Notes under the pieces: generated by a model
Seen by the model: the letters and a program-made list of their open reading frames with translations, nothing else
Databases searched by the model: none
What the model was told of the DNA's origin: nothing
In this document: in pieces, positions 1-6,142 of the stretch
How positions within the stretch are numbered: the stretch's first letter is position 1
How the letters are laid out: each line of letters starts with the position of its first letter
Program-made: the position numbers and the translations under genes
Source: Deltaproteobacteria bacterium RIFOXYD12_FULL_50_9
GTDB taxonomy: Bacteria > Desulfobacterota > Desulfobulbia > Desulfobulbales > CALZHT01
Assembly (NCBI GenBank): GCA_001799225.1
Contig: MGTA01000016.1
Span: 11,287-17,594 of the forward strand
Length of the DNA stretch: 6,308 nucleotides
Direction: 5' to 3'

Positions 1-1
1 T

Positions 2-1969
2 TCCCGGGCGGTGCTGGCCCGCGAACTTACTCTTGCTGAAATATCCGCAATCCGCAGCCGCACCACCATGGAACTCGAACAGTTTATCCACGGCGCCCTC
101 TGTTTCAGTATCTCCGGGCAGTGCTATTTTTCCTCGTTTCTGAATGGGATGAGCGGCAACCGGGGTCGCTGCGTCCAACCCTGCCGGCGGCGCTACACCT
201 GTCGGACTGAAACCGGCTATTATCTGTCCACCAGCGATCTTTGCGCCATCGATCTGCTGCCCCAGCTCATTGACGCCGGTATCACCAGCCTCAAAATCGA
301 AGGCCGGATGAAAAGCGCCGAATATGTGGCTCGGGTCGTCTCAGCCTATCGTCTGGTCCTTGACGCCTCACCCGCCGAGCGGCGCGCAGCAGTCGGTCAG
401 GCCAAAGAGATCCTCAAGCTCGCCTTTGGCCGCCAATCCACCAAAGGTTTCTTCCACAGCGCTGCACCGACCGATATCGCCATGTCCAGTCAGCAGGGCT
501 CAATCGGCCAGATGCTCGGCCAGATCTCCGGCAAAGAGGGCAAGGCCCTCATATTTACCAGCGCCGAACCCCTGCATGTCGGCGACCGATTGCGGGTCCT
601 GCCGAAAAACGACCAGGATGGCTCCGGTTTTACCGTTACCGAACTCATGATCGGCAAGCGCCCGGTCATGGCAGCCAAGGCCGGCGCCCTGGTCCGCGTC
701 TTGGCCCCTCCTTCAGTTGCCTTTCAAAAGGGGGATTCGGTTTTCAAACTGCGGGGCAAGCAGGCCTTCACCACCAGCGAAGAGGCCTGCCGGAAAAAGT
801 TAGAGCAGATCCGACCGGAAGCGGAGCAGGTGCGGTTGCGGCTGACCTGCTCCAGCGCAGCCATGACGATCCAAGGTCAAGTTGATGACTTACTTCTTGA
901 ACAGAGTTACCCGATTGCCACTATTCCAGCCGATAAACAACCACTCAGCGTCGCGACCCTTAAAAAAGTCTTTAACCGGACAGCTAACACCCCGTTTATC
1001 CTGGCAGAACTAAGCGCTGAAAAGCTGGCGCCGGTAATTATTCACCCTACCCGGCTCAAAGAGATCAGGCGGGACTATTATGAACGGCTCGCGGTTTTGC
1101 TCAGCAATGCCAAACTGGCAACTGCCGAAAAACAGCGGCACTCCGCCCTTGCTGCCCTGCTCCCCGAACAACCGGCAACAAATTTTCCCAATCCACCGGA
1201 AATGATGCTCGGGCTGGCTAAGTGGGCCGATATCACAATCCTGAGCGATCCGGCAATAAACCTGGTAGTGCTGCCCCTCACCCCGGCAAATGTCCGGGAT
1301 TGCGAACAGTCCGGACGCCCGACACCTGACATACTGGAGCGGATCGTCTGGGATCTGCCGGCCATGATTTTTGAACATGAGCTCGCCGAATATCTGGACA
1401 CTGTTCACCGACTGGCCGGTCAGGGCTTTTGCCGGTTCAGACTCAACAACCTCGGTCATTTCTCTCTGGTGGACGGCCTGACCGGAGTCCTCCACCTCAG
1501 TTGCGGGTTCAGACTACCAACTCTCAACAGCCAGGCCGGAGTTGCCTTGCGCGAGCTTGGCGCCGGAGAGATCACCCTCTCGCTGGAGGACGATAAGGAT
1601 AATATACGCCGAATTCTCAGCCACAAAATCGAAATTCCGGTCAGGGCGATCGTCTACAGCGCGATCCCCCTCATCCTATCCAGAATACCGATCCACGCGC
1701 TGCCACCTGATTTCCAGATGCATTCAGACCATAATGATCGCTACCGGGTCAACCGCCAGGAAGGGCTCACCGTGGTGACTGCCGAAACGGATTTCTCCTT
1801 GCTCGGGCGACTGAACGAGATTCGGGCCATGGGCTGCAACCACTTGCTTGCCGATCTTTCCCATCACGGCCTGCACTCCCATAATGGCAAAAAAATTATG
1901 GCTGCTTTGGCTAAAAACGAAACACTCCCCGGCACCTCGACCTTCAACTTCGATCGGGGATTACGATAA
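2..1969 (+). CDS. U32-family protein (peptidase U32 / RlhA-like), 5' end missing
   Basis: The reading frame is open to the left edge, and residues before the first possible start (GTG at 11) already read S-R-A-V-L-A-R-E-L, a typical internal U32 stretch. The gene therefore begins outside the window and the GTG is not its start. Numbering from that GTG, the U32 signature follows: an FIHGALC segment at 25-31, SGQC to 38, then SGNRGRCVQPC at 48-58. Cysteines 31, 38, 54 and 58 have spacing (CX6C, CX3C) like the Fe-S cluster ligands known in the U32 relatives UbiU and UbiV. LKIEGRMKS near 94-102 is also family-typical. The remaining ~500 residues match the long U32 class, which has an extra middle/C-terminal region as in RlhA. 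Characterised members act in 23S rRNA (RlhA) or tRNA (TrhP) hydroxylation or ubiquinone hydroxylation; older 'collagenase/protease' labels are weakly founded. The exact substrate here is unknown. It is probably a separate transcription unit from metX, being followed by a 289-base gap with its own promoter. Confidence 0.9.
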   Translation, partial: SRAVLARELTLAEISAIRSRTTMELEQFIHGALCFSISGQCYFSSFLNGMSGNRGRCVQPCRRRYTCRTETGYYLSTSDLCAIDLLPQLIDAGITSLKIEGRMKSAEYVARVVSAYRLVLDASPAERRAAVGQAKEILKLAFGRQSTKGFFHSAAPTDIAMSSQQGSIGQMLGQISGKEGKALIFTSAEPLHVGDRLRVLPKNDQDGSGFTVTELMIGKRPVMAAKAGALVRVLAPPSVAFQKGDSVFKLRGKQAFTTSEEACRKKLEQIRPEAEQVRLRLTCSSAAMTIQGQVDDLLLEQSYPIATIPADKQPLSVATLKKVFNRTANTPFILAELSAEKLAPVIIHPTRLKEIRRDYYERLAVLLSNAKLATAEKQRHSALAALLPEQPATNFPNPPEMMLGLAKWADITILSDPAINLVVLPLTPANVRDCEQSGRPTPDILERIVWDLPAMIFEHELAEYLDTVHRLAGQGFCRFRLNNLGHFSLVDGLTGVLHLSCGFRLPTLNSQAGVALRELGAGEITLSLEDDKDNIRRILSHKIEIPVRAIVYSAIPLILSRIPIHALPPDFQMHSDHNDRYRVNRQEGLTVVTAETDFSLLGRLNEIRAMGCNHLLADLSHHGLHSHNGKKIMAALAKNETLPGTSTFNFDRGLR

Positions 1970-1988
1970 AAAATCAGTGCTGGATACA

Positions 1989-2018
1989 GGCGAAAGATGT
2001 TTGACAACATCTTTCGCC
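1989..2018. terminator. Perfect 12-bp palindrome after the U32 gene, possible terminator without T-run
   Basis: The arms GGCGAAAGATGT (1989-2000) and ACATCTTTCGCC (2007-2018) are exact reverse complements around the loop TTGACA. The outer loop bases T and A can add a 13th pair. It lies 19 bases after the U32 stop, where a transcription terminator is expected. However, no T-run follows on either strand, so it is not a standard intrinsic terminator. It could instead protect an mRNA 3' end, support factor-dependent termination, or be a protein-binding site. Confidence 0.45.
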
Positions 2019-2161
2019 ACTTCAAGGAATTAAATACATATTTGTTGGCAACAATTTTGTTGTCAGAACACTTCGCTAATAAATAAAAATCAACTCTGCC
2101 GGTTGCCGCCAGAAACAATGTTAAAAAACAACAGCACAGCTTCGTCATAGTTTAAAACGAC

Positions 2162-2182
2162 CGGGTCAAAAATTGACTCCCG
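2162..2182. promoter_or_regulatory. Inverted repeat over the metX -35 box, candidate operator
   Basis: GTCAA (2165-2169) and TTGAC (2173-2177) form a perfect dyad around AAA. It can be read more widely as CGGGTCAA opposite TTGACTCCCG, with a two-base bulge. The right arm is the -35 hexamer itself, so a protein bound here would block RNA polymerase. It does not resemble the E. coli MetJ box (AGACGTCT). The regulator is unknown, and short dyads can arise by chance. Confidence 0.35.
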
Positions 2183-2201
2183 CAAAATAATGACGTATAA
2201 C
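2173..2201 (+). promoter_or_regulatory. Sigma-70-type promoter for metX
   Basis: The -35 box TTGACT (2173-2178) and -10 box TATAAC (2196-2201) each match the consensus at 5 of 6 positions and are separated by the optimal 17 bases. Transcription would start near 2207-2209, giving a leader of about 50 bases before the metX start. It is the best promoter match I found in the window, and it sits where the metXW(-cysEK) unit needs one. Confidence 0.7.
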
Positions 2202-2238
2202 ACTATGTAACTACTCGGGGAGAAAGAGAGAATATCGC

Positions 2239-2252
2239 ACGCCAGGGGGCGT
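2239..2252 (+). promoter_or_regulatory. metX ribosome binding site inside a small hairpin
   Basis: The Shine-Dalgarno-like AGGGGG (2244-2249) ends 9 bases before the TTG start at 2259. The same bases form the loop and part of the right arm of a stem pairing ACGCC (2239-2243) with GGCGT (2248-2252) around AGGG. The ribosome site decides the TTG start. The hairpin could modulate access, but a 5-bp stem is weak evidence for regulation. Confidence 0.45.
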
Positions 2253-2258
2253 AACTGA

Positions 2259-3446
2259 TTGATATCAAATATTCCAACAACAGAATCAGACCTCAATAAA
2301 ACCAACAATTCGGTCGGCCTGGTCGAGAAGAAGTTCTTCACTTTTGGCGAATCGCCCGATGAATTGGTGCTTGACAATGGCTCCCGACTCGGGCCAATAA
2401 CCCTGGCCTATGAGACCCTGGGTTCTTTAAACGCCGATCGCAGCAATGCCATTCTTGTTCTCCACGCCCTGTCCGGCGATTCGCACATGGCCGGCTACTA
2501 TGCTCTGTCAGACCCCAAACCCGGCTGGTGGGACAGCATGATCGGCCCGGGCAAAGGCATCAATACCGACCAGTACTTCGTCGTCTGCTCAAATATCTTA
2601 GGAAGCTGCATGGGGTCTATCGGGCCTTCCTCGATTAATCCGGCCACCGGCAGGCCTTTTGGTCTCAACTTTCCGGTTGTCACTATCGGTGATATGGTAA
2701 AAACCCAGAAAGCCTTGATCGATCATCTCAAAATCCCCAAACTACTGGCGGTTATCGGCGGGTCAATCGGCGGCATGCAGGTCCTGGAATGGACAGTCCG
2801 TTATCCGGAGATGATGGCGGCGGCCGTCCCTCTTGCCACGACAGCCAAACATTCCGCCCTGGCGATTGCCTTTAACGAGGTGGCCCGGCAAGCGATCATG
2901 GCTGATCCCAACTGGAACCACGGCGATTACTACGATGGCGACAAGCCGAACCTCGGCCTCGCCGTAGCCCGGATGATCGGCCACATAACCTATCTTTCTG
3001 ATGAGGCAATGCGCCGCAAATTCGGCCGACAATTGCAGGACAAGAGTGATTTCTCCTTCAACTTCGATGCTGATTTTCAAGTAGAAAGCTACCTGCGTTA
3101 TCAGGGGAAAAAATTCGTCGAACGCTTTGACGCCAACTCCTTTCTCTATATTACCAAGGCGGCTGATTACTTTGATATCGGTCGCCAGCACGGAGAAGGG
3201 TCTCTCGCCAAGGCCTTTGCCAAAGCCCAGGCCAGGTTTATGATCGTCTCTTTCACCTCCGACTGGCTCTATCCGACCTATCAGTCCAAGTCCCTGGTCA
3301 AGGCCCTCAAGAAAAACAATCTGGAAGTTAGTTTCTGTGAAATCGAGGCGGAGTGGGGGCACGATGCCTTTCTCCTGCCCAGTGACCGCCTCACTCTGTT
3401 AATTAAAGGCTTTCTGAACCGCCAAACCCACGAAGGAAGGATATAA
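2259..3446 (+). CDS. metX: Homoserine O-acyltransferase (acetyltransferase)
   Basis: MetX transfers an acyl group, usually acetyl from acetyl-CoA, to the hydroxyl of homoserine in the cytoplasm. This is the committing step of methionine synthesis from homoserine. The 395-residue protein is an alpha/beta-hydrolase of normal family length. The nucleophile elbow GGSIGGMQ is at 167-174 with catalytic Ser169; the partner Asp335 lies in SFTSDWLYP and His368 in EWGHDAF. Also family-typical are HALSGDSH (69-76), GPSSINPATGRP (122-133), AFNEVARQAI (204-213) and FQVESYLRYQG (273-283). The start is TTG: a TGA stop lies directly before it in frame, no in-frame ATG follows until residue 77 (beyond conserved sequence), and a Shine-Dalgarno is well placed. 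metW follows after 5 bases. Some proteobacterial MetX enzymes use succinyl-CoA instead (reported for Pseudomonas), so the acyl donor cannot be fixed from sequence alone. Confidence 0.96.
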   Translation: MISNIPTTESDLNKTNNSVGLVEKKFFTFGESPDELVLDNGSRLGPITLAYETLGSLNADRSNAILVLHALSGDSHMAGYYALSDPKPGWWDSMIGPGKGINTDQYFVVCSNILGSCMGSIGPSSINPATGRPFGLNFPVVTIGDMVKTQKALIDHLKIPKLLAVIGGSIGGMQVLEWTVRYPEMMAAAVPLATTAKHSALAIAFNEVARQAIMADPNWNHGDYYDGDKPNLGLAVARMIGHITYLSDEAMRRKFGRQLQDKSDFSFNFDADFQVESYLRYQGKKFVERFDANSFLYITKAADYFDIGRQHGEGSLAKAFAKAQARFMIVSFTSDWLYPTYQSKSLVKALKKNNLEVSFCEIEAEWGHDAFLLPSDRLTLLIKGFLNRQTHEGRI

Positions 3447-3451
3447 AACCC

Positions 3452-4054
3452 ATGCGTTTTGACCTGCAGATCATCGCTTCCTGGATCACGCCAGGCGCCA
3501 AGGTCCTTGATTTGGGCTGCGGCGAAGGGGACCTTCTCTCTTTTCTCAAGGAGCAGAAGCAGGTCTATGGCACCGGGATTGAGTGCCAGGAGTCCAAGGT
3601 GGCCCAGTGCATTGCCGCTGGACTGCCGGTGCTGCAGGGCGATATCAACAGCGAGGTTGAAGATTATCCGGACAAAGCCTTTGACTACGTTATCCTGAGC
3701 CAGACCCTGCAACAGGTGTTCGATCCGGAGAAGTTGATCCATGCCATGCTGCGTATCGGCGGCCAGGCGATTGTCAGCTTTCCCAACTTCAGCCACTGGC
3801 GAAATCGCCTGCAGCTGCTTACCACCGGTTATGCGCCCAAGAACCGTCAACTCCCCTTTGAGTGGTACAACACCCCCAATATCCGGGTGATAACGCTCAA
3901 TGATTTTCGGAGATTCGCCAGACTGGCAGGATTTACCATTCTTAAGGAGGTGGCGATCAACACTGACCATCATAATGAGGACGGTAACATCATTAATCAT
4001 CTGGCCGGCCTGCGCGCCACTTACGGCATTTTTATGATCGGCAAAGGACATTGA
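3452..4054 (+). CDS. metW: Methionine biosynthesis protein MetW
   Basis: MetW is the usual genetic partner of MetX in proteobacteria and is needed for, or stimulates, the homoserine acylation step. It has a class I SAM-dependent methyltransferase fold, but its own methyl acceptor, if any, is not established. The 200-residue protein shows the SAM-binding motif VLDLGCGEG at 18-26, the acidic residue GIE at 42-44 ending strand 2, and the MetW-typical segments SQTLQQV (83-89), FPNFSHWRNRLQLL (110-123) and PFEWYNTPNIR (135-145). It starts 5 bases after the metX stop with the ribosome site GAAGGAAGG (3432-3440) inside the metX end, so the two are co-transcribed and probably co-translated. The last codons and stop (from 4024) belong to a 35-base sequence repeated downstream at 4144. 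This copy ends in GKGH, while the downstream copy would encode GKGD before its stop. Confidence 0.95.
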   Translation: MRFDLQIIASWITPGAKVLDLGCGEGDLLSFLKEQKQVYGTGIECQESKVAQCIAAGLPVLQGDINSEVEDYPDKAFDYVILSQTLQQVFDPEKLIHAMLRIGGQAIVSFPNFSHWRNRLQLLTTGYAPKNRQLPFEWYNTPNIRVITLNDFRRFARLAGFTILKEVAINTDHHNEDGNIINHLAGLRATYGIFMIGKGH

Positions 4055-4058
4055 GAAA
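4024..4058 (+). repeat. 35-base direct repeat, upstream copy (metW 3' end)
   Basis: These 35 bases match 4144-4178 at all but two positions (4049 C versus G, 4051 T versus C), with the first 25 bases identical. They cover the final metW codons (G-I-F-M-I-G-K-G-H), the TGA stop and four further bases. The two copies start exactly 120 bases apart. Confidence 0.9.
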
Positions 4059-4087
4059 CTTAGAATTATCAAATTTCCTATTTTATT

Positions 4088-4143
4088 GTAGGGGCGCGGT
4101 CCTCGCGCCCAGGCTTTTTTGGGCAGGAAGACCCTGCCCCTAC
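4088..4143. repeat. REP/MITE-like double-hairpin palindromic element
   Basis: This 56-bp element begins GTAGGGGC and ends GCCCCTAC, a perfect 8-bp terminal inverted repeat. Inside are two 7-bp hairpins: GGGCGCG/CGCGCCC (4092-4110, loop GTCCT) and GGGCAGG/CCTGCCC (4121-4139, loop AAGAC). They are joined by AGGC and six T. The second hairpin is a diverged inverted copy of the first. This is the layout of bacterial REP pairs (BIMEs) and small non-autonomous palindromic elements. From general knowledge, GTAGGGGC-type palindromes recur between genes in many bacteria. Its right end touches the downstream copy of the direct repeat, while 29 AT-rich bases (4059-4087) separate its left end from the upstream copy. 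It encodes no protein. Confidence 0.75.
4092..4120 (+). terminator. Hairpin plus T-run between metW and cysE, possible terminator or attenuator
   Basis: The left hairpin of the palindromic element is a GC-only 7-bp stem with a 5-base loop. It is followed after AGGC by six T (4115-4120). This resembles an intrinsic terminator, although the 4-base gap before the T-run weakens it. If active, it would lower cysE and cysK expression relative to metX and metW. It may simply be a by-product of the repeat's structure. Confidence 0.4.
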
Positions 4144-4178
4144 CGGCATTTTTATGATCGGCAAAGGAGACTGAGAAA
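4144..4178 (+). repeat. 35-base direct repeat, downstream copy (cysE leader)
   Basis: This is the second copy of the metW 3' end (see 4024-4058). It still contains an in-frame remnant of the metW tail ending K-G-D and TGA, now untranslated. It also supplies AAAGGAGA (4163-4170), the likely cysE ribosome site. Without the intervening sequence, metW would stop 10 bases before the cysE ATG, a typical operon spacing. Confidence 0.9.
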
Positions 4179-4184
4179 AAAACC

Positions 4185-5165
4185 ATGATTAAAAACCTTG
4201 ATACTAAACAGTGCCAGGGCAGCAGCACGCCGGTTGCCGCCACCAATCTTTACAAGGAGATTCCGCCGGTAGTGCAAAAGTTGGCGGCAAGCTGGCAAAA
4301 GAAGGACTTCTGCGACCACGTCGGTCCTATCCCGATTCCTTCGCATGAAGCCATGGTCGAGATAATCCACCAGGTACGGCGAATTCTATTCCCCGGCTAT
4401 TTTACCCGGAGCATCATCAACGCCGACAATCTTGAATACTGTCTGGGCCAGGAGATCATGGAACTGTTTGAGAACCTGGCCCGCCAGATCGTCCTCTGCT
4501 TCCAGTACGACTGCTTCCACACAACCGATGCCTGCAACCACTGCGGCGAGCGGGGCCTGGAGCCGGCTCTTGCGTTTATAAAAAATTTGCCCGAGATCGA
4601 AATCCGGCTAGCCACCGATATCCGCGCCGCCATGGAGGGCGACCCGGCAGCCAAGAGCCAGGACGAAGTGATCTTCAGCTATCCGGGGTTGCTGGCCGTT
4701 ACCGTCCACCGTATGGCTCATGAACTCCATCGCCTGGGAGTTCCTTTCATGCCAAGAATCATGGCCGAACACGCCCACAGCCTGACCGGCATAGATATCC
4801 ATCCCGGCGCCGCCATCGGCGACAGCTTCTTCATTGATCACGGCACCGGCGTGGTAATCGGCGAGACCACCGTAATCGGCAACCGGGTCCGTCTTTACCA
4901 GGGCGTCACCCTGGGCGCGCTCTCTCTGCCCCGCGATGCCGGCGACCGCTATCGGAACAAGAAACGCCACCCCACCATAGAAGATGACGTAATCATTTAT
5001 TCAAACGCTACGGTCCTGGGCGGAGATACGGTAATCGGCGCAAGATCGGTTATCGGCGGCAATATCTGGCTCACTGAGAGCGTACCGCCGGACACCAAGG
5101 TGTTATTAAAACGATCGGAACTGATCTATACCGGCAATGGCAGCAAAAAAACGTCGCAAAAATAA
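4185..5165 (+). CDS. cysE: Serine O-acetyltransferase, long EpsC-like type
   Basis: CysE transfers acetyl from acetyl-CoA to serine, giving O-acetylserine, the acceptor used by CysK. The 326-residue protein has an N-terminal helical region (about 20-180), followed by the left-handed beta-helix hexapeptide domain (about 200-300). Visible landmarks are SYPGLLAVTVHRMAHEL (165-181), GIDIHPGAAIGDSFFIDHGTG (202-222) and VIGETTVIGNRVRLYQGVTLG (224-244). By comparison with E. coli CysE, Asp204 and His219 are the likely catalytic pair, and His262 lies in the RHPTIED segment. The longer loop around 245-262 (SLPRDAG..NKKRHP) and the long N-terminus place it with EpsC/SrpH-type enzymes rather than the ~270-residue enterobacterial form. 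Cysteines at 105, 110, 117 and 120 include a CXXC. The C-terminus ends in Lys, not the terminal Ile that docks into CysK in classical cysteine synthase complexes. The ATG follows AAAGGAGA at 4163-4170 with a rather long gap of 14 bases. The next gene, cysK, follows after 10 bases. Confidence 0.95.
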   Translation: MIKNLDTKQCQGSSTPVAATNLYKEIPPVVQKLAASWQKKDFCDHVGPIPIPSHEAMVEIIHQVRRILFPGYFTRSIINADNLEYCLGQEIMELFENLARQIVLCFQYDCFHTTDACNHCGERGLEPALAFIKNLPEIEIRLATDIRAAMEGDPAAKSQDEVIFSYPGLLAVTVHRMAHELHRLGVPFMPRIMAEHAHSLTGIDIHPGAAIGDSFFIDHGTGVVIGETTVIGNRVRLYQGVTLGALSLPRDAGDRYRNKKRHPTIEDDVIIYSNATVLGGDTVIGARSVIGGNIWLTESVPPDTKVLLKRSELIYTGNGSKKTSQK

Positions 5166-5175
5166 GGAGAATTTC

Positions 5176-6111
5176 ATGACAGCCATCCGCGCAGATATAA
5201 CCAAGGTCATCGGCGCCACCCCCCTGGTTCGACTTAATCATCTCACCAAGGGAGTTGATATCGAACTCCTCGCCAAACTTGAATCCCAGAATCCATTGAG
5301 CAGCGTCAAGGATCGGATCGGCAACGCCATGATCGAGACCGCCGAGGCAGAGGGCCGGATATCTGCGGGCACCACCATCATCGAACCCACCAGCGGCAAT
5401 ACCGGAATTGCGCTCGCCTTTGTCTGCGCAGCAAAAGGATATCCACTCATCCTGACTATGCCGGAGACCATGAGCATGGAACGACGACTGCTGCTCAAGC
5501 ATCTTGGCGCCACACTGGTGCTGACCCCGGGCAGTGAAGGCATGAAAGGCGCGATTGCCAGGGCTCGGGAGATCCACGCCGCAACGCCAGGCTCCTTTAT
5601 GCCCGATCAGTTCAGCAACCCGGCCAATCCGGCGATCCACCGCAAGACCACGGCCGAAGAAATCTGGAAAGATACGGACGGAGCGGTGGATATTTTCATA
5701 GCCGGGATCGGGACGGGCGGGACGATCACAGGAGTCGGAGAAGTGCTGAAACAAAAAAAACCATCTACTCAAATCATTGCGGTGGAACCCGTGGATTCAC
5801 CGGTTTTGTCCGGAGGGAAGCCCGGGGCCCACAAGATCCAGGGGATCGGCGCCGGTTTTGTTCCCGGGATCCTAAATACCAAAATTTATAGTGAGATCAT
5901 CAAAGTGCGTCATGAAGACGCGGGAGCCGTCACAAGACAGCTTGCGCGGGAGGAAGGTATACTCGGGGGGATTTCATCCGGCGCAAATGTTTGGGCTGCC
6001 TTGGAAGTGGCGAAACGGCCGGAGTCAAAAGGCAAAACGATCGTGACCGTGATCTGTGATACGGGAGAAAGATATCTCTCGACCTGGCTTTTCCAGGAAC
6101 TTTTAGGGTGA
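5176..6111 (+). CDS. cysK: Cysteine synthase A (O-acetylserine sulfhydrylase)
   Basis: CysK is a cytoplasmic PLP enzyme that converts O-acetylserine plus sulfide to cysteine and acetate, using the product of the upstream cysE. The 311-residue protein has the usual family length. The PLP-binding lysine is Lys45 in SSVKDRIGN. The substrate loop is PTSGNTG (71-77), the phosphate-binding loop GTGGTITG (179-186), and GISSGAN (265-271) carries the serine near the pyridine nitrogen. The ATG at 5176 is chosen because AAGGAGA (5164-5170), which overlaps the cysE stop, lies 5 bases upstream and translation then begins with the family-typical MTAIRADITKVIGATPLVRL. An in-frame ATG at 5137 would add a lysine-rich 13-residue tail that overlaps cysE and is unlikely. 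Codon use changes sharply near codons 171-177, as described in the findings, but the frame and all motifs remain intact. Confidence 0.96.
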   Translation: MTAIRADITKVIGATPLVRLNHLTKGVDIELLAKLESQNPLSSVKDRIGNAMIETAEAEGRISAGTTIIEPTSGNTGIALAFVCAAKGYPLILTMPETMSMERRLLLKHLGATLVLTPGSEGMKGAIARAREIHAATPGSFMPDQFSNPANPAIHRKTTAEEIWKDTDGAVDIFIAGIGTGGTITGVGEVLKQKKPSTQIIAVEPVDSPVLSGGKPGAHKIQGIGAGFVPGILNTKIYSEIIKVRHEDAGAVTRQLAREEGILGGISSGANVWAALEVAKRPESKGKTIVTVICDTGERYLSTWLFQELLG

Positions 6112-6142
6112 TGCACAAAACATTCTTTGTAAGAGGGTTGAA

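Larger units (their letters stand above)
1970..2258. other. AT-rich intergenic region between the U32 gene and metX
   Basis: I see no convincing gene on either strand in these 289 bases. From left to right the region holds the 12-bp palindrome at 1989-2018 and a weaker hairpin at 2047-2064 (GGCAACAA paired with TTGTTGTC, one G-T pair). Next is a featureless AT-rich stretch to about 2160. The metX promoter and the leader with its ribosome binding site complete it. The lower GC than the flanking genes is normal for a regulatory gap. Confidence 0.7.

Noticed and set aside
2098..2111. A 14-base match between the metX upstream region and cysE (4229-4242)
   Set aside because: The match does not extend on either side and falls inside coding sequence in the second place; it is most likely chance.
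1864..2148. A - strand frame starting with a signal-peptide-like stretch (cysteines then hydrophobic residues)
   Set aside because: It runs into the 3' end of the U32 gene, has no recognisable domain, and its hydrophobic start is easily produced by AT-rich intergenic DNA.
2202..2258. Possible SAM riboswitch in the metX leader
   Set aside because: The leader is only about 50 bases and shows none of the conserved SAM-I or SAM-II core segments I know; only a 5-bp hairpin is visible.
3944..3950. A perfect AAGGAGG inside metW
   Set aside because: No start codon of a plausible gene lies at a suitable distance, and it encodes the normal MetW residues K-E-V.
3281..4246. A 321-codon open frame on the - strand
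   Set aside because: It lies opposite metX, metW and cysE, which all have clear family motifs. The repeated peptide SFADHKNA in it is only the antisense reading of the 35-base DNA repeat.
5137..5175. Upstream in-frame ATG for cysK
   Set aside because: It would overlap cysE and add a lysine-rich extension not typical of CysK. The ATG at 5176 has a much better ribosome site.
5753..5760. A8 run in cysK as a possible frameshift
   Set aside because: The reading frame continues correctly through the remaining conserved CysK motifs to a normal-length end, so there is no net frameshift.
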